Source: Actinomadura luzonensis
GTDB lineage: Bacteria; Actinomycetota; Actinomycetes; Streptosporangiales; Streptosporangiaceae
Length of the DNA stretch: 64,000 bases
Direction: 5' to 3'
Assembly: GCF_022664455.2 (NCBI RefSeq)
Contig: NZ_JAKRKC020000001.1
Span: 2,485,001-2,549,000, forward strand
Each line of letters opens with the position of its first letter. Position 1 is the stretch's first letter. The notes under the pieces are model-generated. The model worked only from the letters and a program-made list of their open reading frames with translations. It did not search any database and had not been told where the DNA came from. The translations under genes were made by a program, and so were the position numbers. Positions 21,418 through 29,554 of this stretch are shown here, piece by piece.

Positions 21418-21821
21418 GGTGAACCTCTTGGGAATGTGCCGGGCCGATGCGTGGGCCGGCGGATGATGTGAGAAAGCCGGGCCTGCCGGAACGAGCCGGG
21501 GCGAGGCTGAGATGAAGATCGGCGGAGCTAGGAAGCTCAACGCTTGGTGGCAACATACCACACGATCCGACCTACGAAACGTCTAGCCCTCTCGGACTAT
21601 TCCCGGGCGGTTCTCGCCTTTTCTGCCCCGGATCCGCGACACGGCGCGTGACAATGGTCTTCTCAGCGGCCGGCGCCGTGGAAAATTACCTCGGCCCGGT
21701 GTCTCGCAGGGCACAGAACCCCCAGCGCGGCGGCGTCATCGTGTCAAGTGACATGCAGGGCCCCTGCAACTCGGTGAGGGTTCCATAGAGCAGGACAGAA
21801 ACTCCTTGGGGGAGCACCATC
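21418..21821. promoter_or_regulatory. 404-bp divergent control region between rho and the zinc-ribbon gene
   Basis: Contains no supported gene. The rho side (21418-21561) stays open in the rho frame and may be leader RNA. Nearer the zinc-ribbon gene, at 21754-21768, lies a perfect dyad: TGCAGG and CCTGCA separated by GCC, about 55 bp before the ATG, which could be an operator. The base composition around 21540-21690 is less GC-rich than the neighbours. Confidence 0.4.
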
Positions 21822-21968
21822 ATGAAGACCGTCAACCACTGCCCGCGGTGCCACCACGAGCTCGACGAAGGCCCGATCATGTACCGCTGCGCGAACTGCC
21901 GCCGCGCGGTCTACGCCGCCGACCTCGACCACGAGTACGTCGCCCCGCGCGAGCCCGTCGCCGCCTGA
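21822..21968 (+). CDS. small zinc-ribbon protein, 48 aa
   Basis: ATG 21822 follows GGGGGAG at 7-13 bases. The protein has two CxxC pairs: CPRC near residue 7 and CANC near 24, spaced as in zinc ribbons, then an acidic tail ending PREPVAA. It should bind one zinc ion. The target (RNA, DNA or protein) cannot be told. It is short enough to be missed by standard gene calling. It is followed by the metallo-beta-lactamase gene after 35 bp. Confidence 0.7.
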   Translation: MKTVNHCPRCHHELDEGPIMYRCANCRRAVYAADLDHEYVAPREPVAA

Positions 21969-22003
21969 TCCGCGGCGTGCCGCCGGCCCGTAGTCTGGGC
22001 CGC

Positions 22004-22747
22004 GTGCCGCACACACCGATCACCGTCTCCGGCGTCGAGGTGACACCGCTCTGCGACGCCGTGGGCCCCATGGGGGCGGCGATCCGCCGCCCGCTGCCCG
22101 AGATGTTCCCCGGTTCCGGGCTCCCGGACGAGCCGTGGGTCCTGCACTTCCACTGCTATCTGCTGCGTTCCGCGACGGGCCGCCTGACGCTGGTCGACAC
22201 CGGCATCGGCGGCACCGGCTCCCCGGCGGCGAGCTGGGCGCCGGTCCCGGGCACGCTGGCGGGCGAGCTGGCCGCGGCCGGCGTGGCGCCCGCCGACGTC
22301 GAGACCGTCGTCCTCACCCACCTGCACAGCGACCACGCGAGCGGGGTGGTGACCGACGACGGCCGGCCCGCCTTCGAGAACGCCCGCCACGTGCTCCAGC
22401 GCGCCGAGCTGGACGCCGCCCAGGGCGGCACGCTCGACCGGCTGATCGCCCCGATCAAGGACCTGGTGCAGGTCGTCGAGGGCGACGCCGAGGTCGCGCC
22501 CGGCGTGCGCGCGCACCTGGCTCCCGGGCACACGCCCGGCCACCAGATCGTCCGGGCCGGCGATGTCGCCATGACCGGCGACCTGGTGCTGCATCCGGCC
22601 CAGCTCGCCGACCCCGCCGTGCGCTACGTGTACGACGACGACCAGGAGGCCGCCGCGCGCACCCGCGCCGAGGTGCTGGAGCGGCTGCGGGCCGAGCGGG
22701 CGGTGCTCGCCACCGCGCACTTCAGCGAGCCGTTCGTGCGTCTTTGA
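22004..22747 (+). CDS. metallo-beta-lactamase-fold hydrolase
   Basis: 247 residues. Metal-binding motifs are intact: THLHSDHASG, then LAPGHTPGHQ, MTGDLVLHP and the late His in ATAHFSEPF. The region before (LLRSATGRLTLVDTGIGG) fits quorum-quenching lactonase or similar hydrolases of the MBL superfamily, but substrate cannot be assigned. GTG 22004 has no Shine-Dalgarno; instead TAGTCT ends 7 bases upstream, a good -10 element for a leaderless transcript. Confidence 0.85.
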   Translation: MPHTPITVSGVEVTPLCDAVGPMGAAIRRPLPEMFPGSGLPDEPWVLHFHCYLLRSATGRLTLVDTGIGGTGSPAASWAPVPGTLAGELAAAGVAPADVETVVLTHLHSDHASGVVTDDGRPAFENARHVLQRAELDAAQGGTLDRLIAPIKDLVQVVEGDAEVAPGVRAHLAPGHTPGHQIVRAGDVAMTGDLVLHPAQLADPAVRYVYDDDQEAAARTRAEVLERLRAERAVLATAHFSEPFVRL

Positions 22748-22771
22748 TCGCATCCGGCACCATGTCTTCTC

Positions 22772-23641
22772 ATGAAGACTCGCATCACGGCCGGCGTCGC
22801 GCTCGGCCTCGCCCTGACGGCCCCCGCCGCGGCTCCCGCAGAGGCGGCCGCGCCCCGGCCGGTGTCGGGCGCGGCCGTCTACGGCGGCGCCCAGCTCGCC
22901 CGCTACCAGGGCGGCGGCTGGAGCACGCTGGCCAGGACCGGCGCCCTGCCGCAGGTCGCCGCCTCGCCCGACGGCAAGAAGGCGGCCTGGGTGACCGACG
23001 GCGGCCGGCTCCAGGTCCGCCAGAACGGTAAGACCACCACCCTCGTCAGCGGCCTCCAGGGCGGCACGCCCTGCCTCACCCCCGTCTGGTCCCCCGACTC
23101 CACCCGCCTCGCCTACGCCGGCGGCGCCGACACGATCATGTCGGTCCCGGCCGACGCCGGCACCGCGCCGCGCGAGCTGGGCCGCTCCAAGGGCGTCTGC
23201 CACCTCGCCTGGTCGGCGAACGGCCGCTACCTCGCCGGCTACACCGGTACGGCCGACGCCGTCTACCGCCTCGACGTGCGGACCGGCAAGGCGGCGAGAG
23301 CCAAGGGCGTCAAGCTGGTCACGCACGTCCAGAGCCTGTCGCCGGACGGCCGCCGCGCCGTCGTGGAGTTCCCCCGGAACGCGGACGCGCTCGGCGACGG
23401 GAGCTGGCCGGCGGCCTTCAAGCCGGTCGTGCTCGACCTGGTGTCCGGCAGGCGGCAGGCCCCGAAGGTCAAGGGCCGGCTGATCGGCGCGACCTACCTG
23501 CCCGACGGCCGCCTCGTGGTGCGGGTGGCCGGCGCCGCCCACAACACGCTGGTCGTGCTCGACGCGGCGGGCAAGGAGCTGCAGCGGCTCGCCGAGCCGG
23601 CCAGGGCGAAGGACCGGGCGCTGCTTCAGGTTCTGCCATAG
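22772..23641 (+). CDS. secreted beta-propeller (TolB-like) protein
   Basis: 289 residues. Signal peptide: MKTRITAGVALGLALT then an Ala-rich cleavage region (AEAAAPRP), so exported. The mature part has repeated propeller blades with WSPDSTRLAYAG, WSANGRYLAGY and SPDGRRAVVEF, like TolB/PD40 proteins. Two Cys (GTPCLTP, KGVCHLA) may form a disulphide. No enzymatic motif was found; a ligand- or protein-binding role is inference. The ATG lies 24 bp after the MBL gene's stop. Its own stop is inside a 24-bp tandem repeat that also carries the promoter of the next gene. Confidence 0.8.
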   Translation: MKTRITAGVALGLALTAPAAAPAEAAAPRPVSGAAVYGGAQLARYQGGGWSTLARTGALPQVAASPDGKKAAWVTDGGRLQVRQNGKTTTLVSGLQGGTPCLTPVWSPDSTRLAYAGGADTIMSVPADAGTAPRELGRSKGVCHLAWSANGRYLAGYTGTADAVYRLDVRTGKAARAKGVKLVTHVQSLSPDGRRAVVEFPRNADALGDGSWPAAFKPVVLDLVSGRRQAPKVKGRLIGATYLPDGRLVVRVAGAAHNTLVVLDAAGKELQRLAEPARAKDRALLQVLP

Positions 23642-23667
23642 TGGCTGCTCCAGGTTCTGCCATAGTG
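23620..23667 (+). repeat. two tandem 24-bp repeats over a stop codon and a -10 box
   Basis: GCTGCTTCAGGTTCTGCCAT plus AGTG (23620-23643) is repeated directly at 23644-23667 with one change (T to C at the seventh base). The first copy holds the TAG of the propeller gene; the second puts CATAGT about 7 bases before the GTG of the Nudix gene, so it looks like a duplicated promoter element. Confidence 0.85.
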
Positions 23668-23672
23668 CGTCT

Positions 23673-24149
23673 GTGAGCGATTTCTGGGCCACGGTCAACC
23701 GGCCGATCGCCGGGGCGGCCGCGTACATCACCGACGAGCGCGGCCGGGTCCTGCTGGTGGACCCCAACTACCGCGAGTTCTGGGGCTTCCCCGGCGGCAT
23801 CATCGACGCCGGGGAGCACCCCGCGCAGGCGTGCGCGCGGGAGGTGACGGAGGAGGTGGGGCTGACGGTCGAGGTCGGCCCGCTGCTGACGGTGGCCTGG
23901 GTGGACGGGCAGCCCCGGGTGCCCTACGCGATGGTCAACTTCATGTTCGACTGCGGCGAGGTGGCCTCGGACACGCCGATCACGCTCCAGGCCGAGGAGC
24001 TGGACGACTACGGCTTCTTCACCGTCGAGGAGGCCGGGAAGCTGCTGGCCGGCCACGCGCACGCGCGGCTGATGGCGGCCGCGGCCGCCCGGGTCTCCGG
24101 GTCGATCGCCTACCTACCGCCCGGCGAGGGCCGGCTGGTCGGCCAGTAG
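23673..24149 (+). CDS. Nudix hydrolase
   Basis: 158 residues with a complete Nudix box, GGIIDAGEHPAQACAREV followed by TEEVGL (G-x5-E-x7-REVTEEVG). These enzymes hydrolyse nucleoside diphosphate derivatives in the cytoplasm using the box Glu residues for metal; substrate unknown. GTG 23673 has no ribosome binding site and is probably leaderless, with CATAGT just upstream in the repeat. The 3' end overlaps the convergent sensor kinase gene by 36 bp. Confidence 0.88.
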   Translation: MSDFWATVNRPIAGAAAYITDERGRVLLVDPNYREFWGFPGGIIDAGEHPAQACAREVTEEVGLTVEVGPLLTVAWVDGQPRVPYAMVNFMFDCGEVASDTPITLQAEELDDYGFFTVEEAGKLLAGHAHARLMAAAAARVSGSIAYLPPGEGRLVGQ

Positions 24150-26015
24150 CGACGACGGCAGGGCCACCATCGCGGTCAGGCCGCCGTAGGGCGAGGGCGT
24201 CAGGGTGACCTTGATGCCGTGCCGGGCGGCGAGCCGCGCCACCACGAACAGCCCGAGCCGGTCGCTGCGCGCGAGGTCGAACTCGGGGGTGTGGGTCAGC
24301 CGGTCGTTCAGCTCGTCCAGCTCGGCGCGCGGCAGGCCGAGCCCGCGGTCCTCGATCTCCACCAGGACGCCGTGCGGCCCGGTGGAGGTGCGCACGTCCA
24401 CGCGGGTCTGGGGCGGCGAGAAGAGGGTGGCGTTCTCGATCAGCTCGGCCATGAGGTGGGCCACGTCGGTGACGGCCGGGCCCAGCAGCGCGACCGGCGG
24501 CGTCGAGAGCACCTCGACCCGCTCGTACTCCTCGATCTCGGCGACGGCGGCGCGCAGCACGTCGTGCATCGCCACCGGGTGCCGCCAGCCGCGTCCGGGG
24601 GCCTGGTCCGACAGGATGATCAGGCTCTCGGCGTGCCGGCGCATGCGGGTCGTCAGGTGGTCGAGCTTGAACAGGTCGGCCAGCATGTCGGGCTCCTCGG
24701 CAGCCCGTTCCATGCCGTCGAGCTGCAGGAGCTGGCGGTGCAGCAGCGACTGGTTGCGCCGGGCCAGGTTGACGAAGACCTGGCTGACGCCGTGCCGCAG
24801 CCGGGCCTGGTCCACGGCGGCCTCGACGGCGGTCGACTGCACCCGGTTGAAGGCCGCCACGATGTCGTCCACCTCGGAGCTGTGCGTCTTGACCTCCAGC
24901 GGCGCGGTCTCCTGCGGCGTGGGCCTGGAGGTGTCGGTGCGCAGCCGGGCGACCAGGCCGGGCAGGCGCACCTCGGCCAGCTCGGTGGCGGCGTCGCGAA
25001 GCCCGGCCAGCTCGCGCACGAGCCGGCGGCGGAAGCGCAGCGAGAGCAGGATCGAGGCGATCACCGCGACCAGGCCGACGCCGCCGGCCACGCCCACCTT
25101 GATCAGCAGCCCGATCGCGGCCGGCGTGACCCGGGCGGTGATGCCCTTCGTGGCGAGGGACTGGTCGCGCTCGACCAGCTTCCACAGGTTCTGGCCGTCG
25201 ACCGGCCAGGTGGCGGCCGCCGCGGGCAGGCCGTCGGCCGCCGCCTGGCCCCTGATGGCGTCCTCGGTGTCCAGGAACTCCTTGTACGCGGGCGAGGTGG
25301 CCAGCTTCTCGAACGGGCCGCGCAGCTTGCCGTCGAGGTGCGAGAGCGCCTGCGTGTAGAGCAGCCGCCGGGTCGCGACCATCCCGGTGAACGCCTCCCG
25401 CTCCCGCGGCCCGACCTGGCCGGCGGCCAGCACGACCGCGATGACCGCCCGCTCCCGCGACAGCACGTCCTTGGCCTCGCCGAGCATGGTGACGGCCCTG
25501 GCCTGGCGGTAGAGCGCCGTGTCGGGGACCAGGATCATGGCGTCGTACATGCGGAAGGAGGCGTCGACGATGCCGCTGTAGCGGTCGATGACGTCGAGCG
25601 GCGCCGCCGAGCGGGCGTCCACGCCGCGGCGGACGTCGGTGAGCTGGTCGAGCTTGCCGTTGAGCGCGTTGAGCTGGGCCGCCATCTCCGGCGACAGGTC
25701 GCGCAGGGTGCTCGCGGCGGAGCGGAAGGCGGTGACGGCCCGGTCGGTGCGGCCCCGCTGCTCGGCGACCTCGTCGGCGGCCCGGCCGCTGACCAGGAAC
25801 TCGACCGAGGCCAGCCGCTCCTGCTGCAGCTCGATGTTGACCTGTTCAGAGGGGATCGCCACTTTCGTGGCCAAATCGTTGATCGAGAGCAGGCGCAGCC
25901 CGTCTCCGCCGGTCAGGCCCGCCGCGAACGCCCACAGGCCCACGAGGGACAGCAGGGGGACGAGCAGCAGGACGAGGAGTTTCACCGCGATGGGACGGCC
26001 ACGCTTGGGGGGCAT
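24114..26015 (-). CDS. NIT-type sensor histidine kinase, orphan
   Basis: 633 residues. A membrane helix at about 11-31 (LLVLLLVPLLSLVGLWAFAA) and another at about 303-325 flank an extracellular helical domain rich in Arg/Glu, typical of nitrate/nitrite-sensor (NIT) folds. After a HAMP-like linker comes a degenerate dimerisation region (NLARRNQSLLHRQLLQLD) without a classic H-box, then the HATPase boxes ELIENATLFSPP, IEDRGLGLPR and DRLGLFVVARLAARHG. This matches the first protein (CvnA) of actinobacterial conservons, but the usual Roadblock, DUF742 and GTPase partners are missing here. Start ATG 26015 as in homologues of this type. Confidence 0.85.
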   Translation of the reverse strand: MPPKRGRPIAVKLLVLLLVPLLSLVGLWAFAAGLTGGDGLRLLSINDLATKVAIPSEQVNIELQQERLASVEFLVSGRAADEVAEQRGRTDRAVTAFRSAASTLRDLSPEMAAQLNALNGKLDQLTDVRRGVDARSAAPLDVIDRYSGIVDASFRMYDAMILVPDTALYRQARAVTMLGEAKDVLSRERAVIAVVLAAGQVGPREREAFTGMVATRRLLYTQALSHLDGKLRGPFEKLATSPAYKEFLDTEDAIRGQAAADGLPAAAATWPVDGQNLWKLVERDQSLATKGITARVTPAAIGLLIKVGVAGGVGLVAVIASILLSLRFRRRLVRELAGLRDAATELAEVRLPGLVARLRTDTSRPTPQETAPLEVKTHSSEVDDIVAAFNRVQSTAVEAAVDQARLRHGVSQVFVNLARRNQSLLHRQLLQLDGMERAAEEPDMLADLFKLDHLTTRMRRHAESLIILSDQAPGRGWRHPVAMHDVLRAAVAEIEEYERVEVLSTPPVALLGPAVTDVAHLMAELIENATLFSPPQTRVDVRTSTGPHGVLVEIEDRGLGLPRAELDELNDRLTHTPEFDLARSDRLGLFVVARLAARHGIKVTLTPSPYGGLTAMVALPSSLLADQPALAGR

Positions 26016-26077
26016 GCGACCTCCGGGTGCATGATGAGATCGCCTCGCAGATTACACCCCCCTTCGGAAGGATTTCT

Positions 26078-26506
26078 GTGCGTCTTCCGCGTTCCCTCTC
26101 CGGCTGGACCATGGCGGTCTTCGGGTTCCTCGCCCTCGCGCTCGGCCTGCTCGGGCTGATCTCGCCCGCGACGCTGCTGGCCATGCTGGGGTTCGAGGTC
26201 CTCGACGTGCGCCCGCCCGGGGACTACACGCTCGTCTACATGGCCGCCTCGTCCATGGCGGCGGTCAACATGGGCGTGTACTACCTGTTCGCGGCCTCGG
26301 CCGACTACACGCCGTTCTTCCGCTGGACCGTGCCGTTCCGGCTGGTGACCTTCGCGGTCTTCACCACGCTCGTGCTGACGGGGGCCGCGCCGGCGAAGTT
26401 CTTCGGCGTCGGGCTCTGGGAGGGAGTGGGGGCGCTGGTGACGGGGCTCGCGCTGTGGCGCGAGGGCAAGCTTCTGCCCTCGCGCCAGCAGCACAGCGTG
26501 GCCTGA
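26078..26506 (+). CDS. four-helix membrane protein, unknown
   Basis: 142 residues starting at GTG (VRLPRSLSGW), chosen because GGAAGG lies 6-11 bases before; a longer frame from 26027 lacks one. Four hydrophobic segments: about 12-34, 52-72, 83-103 and 110-125, with Tyr/Trp at the ends, ending in a basic tail (REGKLLPSRQQ). No family is recognised; patterns like VYMAASSMAAVNMGVYYLFAA suggest a small DoxX/DUF-type integral membrane protein. Divergent from the sensor kinase with a short shared promoter region, so co-regulation is possible. Confidence 0.7.
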   Translation: MRLPRSLSGWTMAVFGFLALALGLLGLISPATLLAMLGFEVLDVRPPGDYTLVYMAASSMAAVNMGVYYLFAASADYTPFFRWTVPFRLVTFAVFTTLVLTGAAPAKFFGVGLWEGVGALVTGLALWREGKLLPSRQQHSVA

Positions 26507-26512
26507 ACGCCG

Positions 26513-26923
26513 TTACGGGCGGGTGTCCTCGGCGCCGCGGGAGACGAGCCGGTCACCCTCGGGCACCGTGTGGCGCCCGGTGGTGTGCTCGCGCTGCGCG
26601 GGGACCTGCTTGGCGGCGTGCTCGCGCTCGAGCTTGCGCTGCAGCTCGCGCTTCTCGTCCTCCAGCTGGGCCACCCGGCTGGAGGCTTCGGCCCTGGCGG
26701 CGCGCAGGTTGCGTCGCTGCTTGGCCGTACGGCGCGCGCCCGAGCTCATCATCCAGAGGCCCAGCACCAGGACGGCCGCCGCGACCGCCCCGAACAGGAA
26801 CATCTCGACCTGGTTGAGCTCGAAGGTGTATCCGAACAGGATGTACCTGGTGCTCTCCTCGCTGAAGACCAGGACACCGGCGCCGACGGCGAGCAGGACC
26901 AGGATCAGACCCAGGAAAATCAT
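26513..26923 (-). CDS. two-helix membrane protein with basic coiled-coil tail (LapA-like)
   Basis: 136 residues. Two membrane helices (MIFLGLILVLLAVGAGVLVF and, after a loop containing NQVEM, MFLFGAVAAAVLVLGLWMM) are followed by an Arg/Glu-rich cytoplasmic coiled coil. Size and order fit the LapA/DUF1049-type membrane protein group; function is unknown. ATG 26923 fits AAGGGG at 9-13 bases upstream better than the GTG three codons earlier. Convergent with the four-helix membrane gene, 6 bp between stops. Confidence 0.65.
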   Translation of the reverse strand: MIFLGLILVLLAVGAGVLVFSEESTRYILFGYTFELNQVEMFLFGAVAAAVLVLGLWMMSSGARRTAKQRRNLRAARAEASSRVAQLEDEKRELQRKLEREHAAKQVPAQREHTTGRHTVPEGDRLVSRGAEDTRP

Positions 26924-26985
26924 CCGACTCACCCCTTGTCGTAAGAGTGGGTTTCTCCTGCCCGTCGGGCGAAGGGGTATGCGCG

Positions 26986-27525
26986 ATGATGACTTTCATG
27001 AGACCAGAGCCCGGTCAGGTGCTGCACTTCTCCGAGGACCCGTCGATCGAGCGGTTCATTCCGCACGTGGCGGTCACCACCGCGCTCACCGAGCCGTACG
27101 TGTGGGCGGTCGGCCCGGAGCGCTGCCCCGACTACTGGTTCCCGCGGGCCTGCCCGCGCGCCATGGCGTGGGTGGGGCCGGCGACGACGGAGGAGGACCG
27201 CGCGCGGATCGTCGGGGCGGGCTGCGGCCAGCGGGTGCACGCCGTCGAGTACTGCTGGCTGCAGGCCATGCGGGACGTCAAGCTCTACGCCTACCGGCTG
27301 CCGGAGGCCGAGTTCGCGCCGATCGGGGAGCCGCCGCACGCCGTGGTGGCCACGGTGCCGGTCGAGCCGCTGGGCCCGCCCGAGCCGGTCGGCGACCTGT
27401 TCGAGCTGCACGAGGAGGCGGGCATCCAGCTCCGGGTGCTGCCCAACCTGTGGACGTTCTGGAACGCGGTGACGGCCAGCACCCTGGAGTTCAGCGGGAT
27501 CCGGCTGCGCAACGCTCGTCGATGA
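26986..27525 (+). CDS. DUF6886-like protein
   Basis: 179 residues. The opening LHFSEDPSIERFIPHVA and the WAVGPERCPDYWFPRACPR segment are characteristic of a conserved actinobacterial family (DUF6886 in my memory) of unknown function. No transmembrane helix or signal. The motif EYCWLQAMRDVKLYAYRLP in the middle is typical. ATG 26986 follows GAAGGGG. The 3' end overlaps the ketopantoate-reductase-like gene on the other strand by 35 bp. Confidence 0.75.
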   Translation: MMTFMRPEPGQVLHFSEDPSIERFIPHVAVTTALTEPYVWAVGPERCPDYWFPRACPRAMAWVGPATTEEDRARIVGAGCGQRVHAVEYCWLQAMRDVKLYAYRLPEAEFAPIGEPPHAVVATVPVEPLGPPEPVGDLFELHEEAGIQLRVLPNLWTFWNAVTASTLEFSGIRLRNARR

Positions 27526-28462
27526 GCGCGTTCAGCGTCTCCAGCGGCATCGAGGCGGGCGGCAGCTTCTCCCTGGCGTGCCGGTTGGCCTCGCGCTGCA
27601 GCACCTCGTTGACCGGGGTGGGCACGCCGTGCAGGCGGCCGAGCAGGACGATCTCGCCGTTGAGATGGTCGGCCTCGATCGAGCCCGCGCCCCTCGCCAG
27701 GCTCTGCCAGGACGAGCCGCCGCCGCGCCGCACGCCCTCGATGGGCTGGGCGTCCACCTGGTGCCCGCGCACCTCGGCCTCCTCCTCGGGGGTGGAGTAG
27801 GCGATGCCGGCCCGGTCGAGGACGGCCCGCGCCTCGGCCCTGGCCCGCTCGACCACGGCGGCCATGCCGTCGGGGTGGCCGACCAGGGCCTCGACGGCGT
27901 TGCCGAGGTTGCCGAGCAGCTTGCCGTGCTTCCAGCGCATCACGTCGGGGGCGGCGCGGGCCACCAGGCCGTGCTTGCCGAGGTCGGCGACGAGCTGCGC
28001 GGTGAGGTCGTCCACACCCTGGGGGTAGCGGCCGACGTGCAGCATCCCGGAGTACGGGTGCCCGTGCGCGGCCACCACGCCGGGCTCCAGGTGCTGGGCG
28101 GGCAGCCACACGCACACGCCCTGGACGGCGGCGAAGCGGCGCAGCGCCGTGCGCTCGTTGGCGACGCCGTTCTGGGCCAGCACCACGGGCAGGTCGCGGG
28201 ACCAGCCGTCGAGGGCGGCGACGGTGTCCTGGGACTTGGTGGCCAGGATGAGCACGTCGCCGGCGCGCGGCGGCACCGGGCCGCCGGTGGCGGGGATGCG
28301 AAGGGTCTCCTCGCCCTCCGGGGTGATCAGGCGCAGGCCGTCGTCCCGCAGCGCCGCGAGGTGGGCGCCGCGGGCGACGAGGAGGACGTCGTGGCCGCCC
28401 TGGTGCAGGCGGGCCCCGATGGTGCCGCCGACTGCTCCTGCTCCGATCACTATGTAGCGCAT
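27491..28462 (-). CDS. ketopantoate reductase (PanE/ApbA) family oxidoreductase
   Basis: 323 residues. An N-terminal Rossmann fold (MRYIVIGAGAVGGTIGARL) binds NADPH; VLILATKSQDTVAAL and VVLAQNGVANE are standard for the family, and the C-terminal helical domain has the conserved Lys/Asn region MRWKHGKLLGNLGNAVEALV and a Ser near the end (GGGSSWQSLARG) that in PanE contacts ketopantoate. Whether it makes pantoate for CoA or acts on another 2-keto acid cannot be decided. ATG 28462. The stop overlaps the end of the DUF6886-like gene. Confidence 0.85.
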   Translation of the reverse strand: MRYIVIGAGAVGGTIGARLHQGGHDVLLVARGAHLAALRDDGLRLITPEGEETLRIPATGGPVPPRAGDVLILATKSQDTVAALDGWSRDLPVVLAQNGVANERTALRRFAAVQGVCVWLPAQHLEPGVVAAHGHPYSGMLHVGRYPQGVDDLTAQLVADLGKHGLVARAAPDVMRWKHGKLLGNLGNAVEALVGHPDGMAAVVERARAEARAVLDRAGIAYSTPEEEAEVRGHQVDAQPIEGVRRGGGSSWQSLARGAGSIEADHLNGEIVLLGRLHGVPTPVNEVLQREANRHAREKLPPASMPLETLNALIDERCAAGSR

Positions 28463-28481
28463 TGTCGAAGAATGTCATCTT

Positions 28482-29210
28482 TCATTTCGCGAGGGCCACC
28501 TGGGTCGGCGCCGGAACGGCTGACCTCCCGGCCCGCTCCCTGACGATCGTGCGCAGCACCCGCCAGCCGTCGCGGACGGCGTTGAGGTTGCTGGTGCCGT
28601 GGATGCGGGAGCGCTCGTGGCTGGGCACCTCGCTGATGACGAGCCCGGCCTTGGCGGCGCGGACGTTCATCAGCGTCTCGATCTCGAAACCGTCGCAATC
28701 GAGGTCCAGTGCCTCCAGGTGGCGGGCCCAGAAGGCGTTGTAGCCGTAGCACAGGTCGGTGTAGCGGGTGCCGTAGAGCAGGTTCGTCAGGCCGGTGAGG
28801 ACCTTGTTGCCGAGCGAGCGCCACGGGCTCAGGTCGTCGGAGCCGCCGCCGGGCGCGTACCTGGAGCCCTTGGCGAAGTCGGCGCCGGCCAGCAGCGCGT
28901 CGACGAAGCGGCGGATCTCCCTGCCGTCGGTGGAGCCGTCGGCGTCGATCATGACGATGATGTCGCCGGTGGCGGCGCGGAAGCCCTCGATGAGCGCGTT
29001 GCCCTTGCCGCGCCGGGACTGCACGACGACCCGCAGGTCGGGGCGCAGCCTCCGCGCGACGGCGACGGTGTCGTCGGTCGAGTTGCCGTCGACCAGGATC
29101 ACCTCGTCGATCCATTCGGGCAGCGTGGCGAAGACATGGGGCAGGTTCTCGGCCTCGTTCATCGCGGGCACGATGACGCTGACGCTGGCGGCGGAAGGCT
29201 GCTTGTTCAT
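28482..29210 (-). CDS. family 2 glycosyltransferase
   Basis: 242 residues in a single GT-A domain: VSVIVPAMNEAENLPHVF at the N-terminus, the acidic strand ILVDGNSTDDTV, and the metal-binding DXD-like IVMIDADGSTDG. There is no membrane anchor, which fits the polyprenyl-phosphate mannosyl/glucosyl-transferase subgroup with short proteins. HERSRIHGTSNLNAVRDGWR is a usual C-terminal motif of that subgroup. Sugar and acceptor are unknown. ATG 29210 is clear. 19 bp upstream of the ketopantoate-reductase-like gene on the same strand; they may be co-transcribed. Confidence 0.85.
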   Translation of the reverse strand: MNKQPSAASVSVIVPAMNEAENLPHVFATLPEWIDEVILVDGNSTDDTVAVARRLRPDLRVVVQSRRGKGNALIEGFRAATGDIIVMIDADGSTDGREIRRFVDALLAGADFAKGSRYAPGGGSDDLSPWRSLGNKVLTGLTNLLYGTRYTDLCYGYNAFWARHLEALDLDCDGFEIETLMNVRAAKAGLVISEVPSHERSRIHGTSNLNAVRDGWRVLRTIVRERAGRSAVPAPTQVALAK

Positions 29211-29269
29211 GGGTCAAGGTTCTTCGGCACACATGCAAGCCGCTTGACATTGCCTTGCAGAGATCGTTC

Positions 29270-29554
29270 CTATGACTTGACGATCACCGCTTGGTCCACT
29301 TTAGTGATGATTTCTGCCACTGTTTCGTCCGGAGTCTGGCCCGACGTGTCCAGCCACAGCCCGAGACGCGGGGTCTCGTGGCGGAGCACGCGGTCGAGCG
29401 CGGCGGGCGTCCAGCCGCCGCCGTAGCCGGTCTTGGCCCGCGCCCGCTCCCGCTCGGCCACCACCGCGGCCCGCGGCAGGCGCTCGGCCAGCCGCTGGGC
29501 CACCGTGGACTTGCCCGAGGCCATGATGCCCGTGACGAGGAAGGCGCCCCTCAC
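29270..29554 (-). pseudogene. P-loop kinase-like gene with internal in-frame deletion
   Basis: 94 residues. It begins with a perfect P-loop segment, FLVTGIMASGKSTVAQRLAE, then jumps at about residue 31 to the family's C-terminal region: VVAERERARAKTGYGGGW, LRHETPRLGLWLDTSGQT and a final helix. In the AAA/phosphotransferase-like family that I know with these two ends, some 90 residues (Walker B and the lid) lie in between. The frame is kept, so a short product is possible but could hardly be an active kinase. GTG 29554 overlaps the LysRS stop (GTGA), so translation is coupled. Confidence 0.65.

Noticed and set aside
21418..21561. N-terminal extension of Rho by 48 residues
   Set aside because: Open frame, but the ribosome binding site AAGAGG sits at the inner ATG and the extension has no Rho-like features; kept as possible leader.
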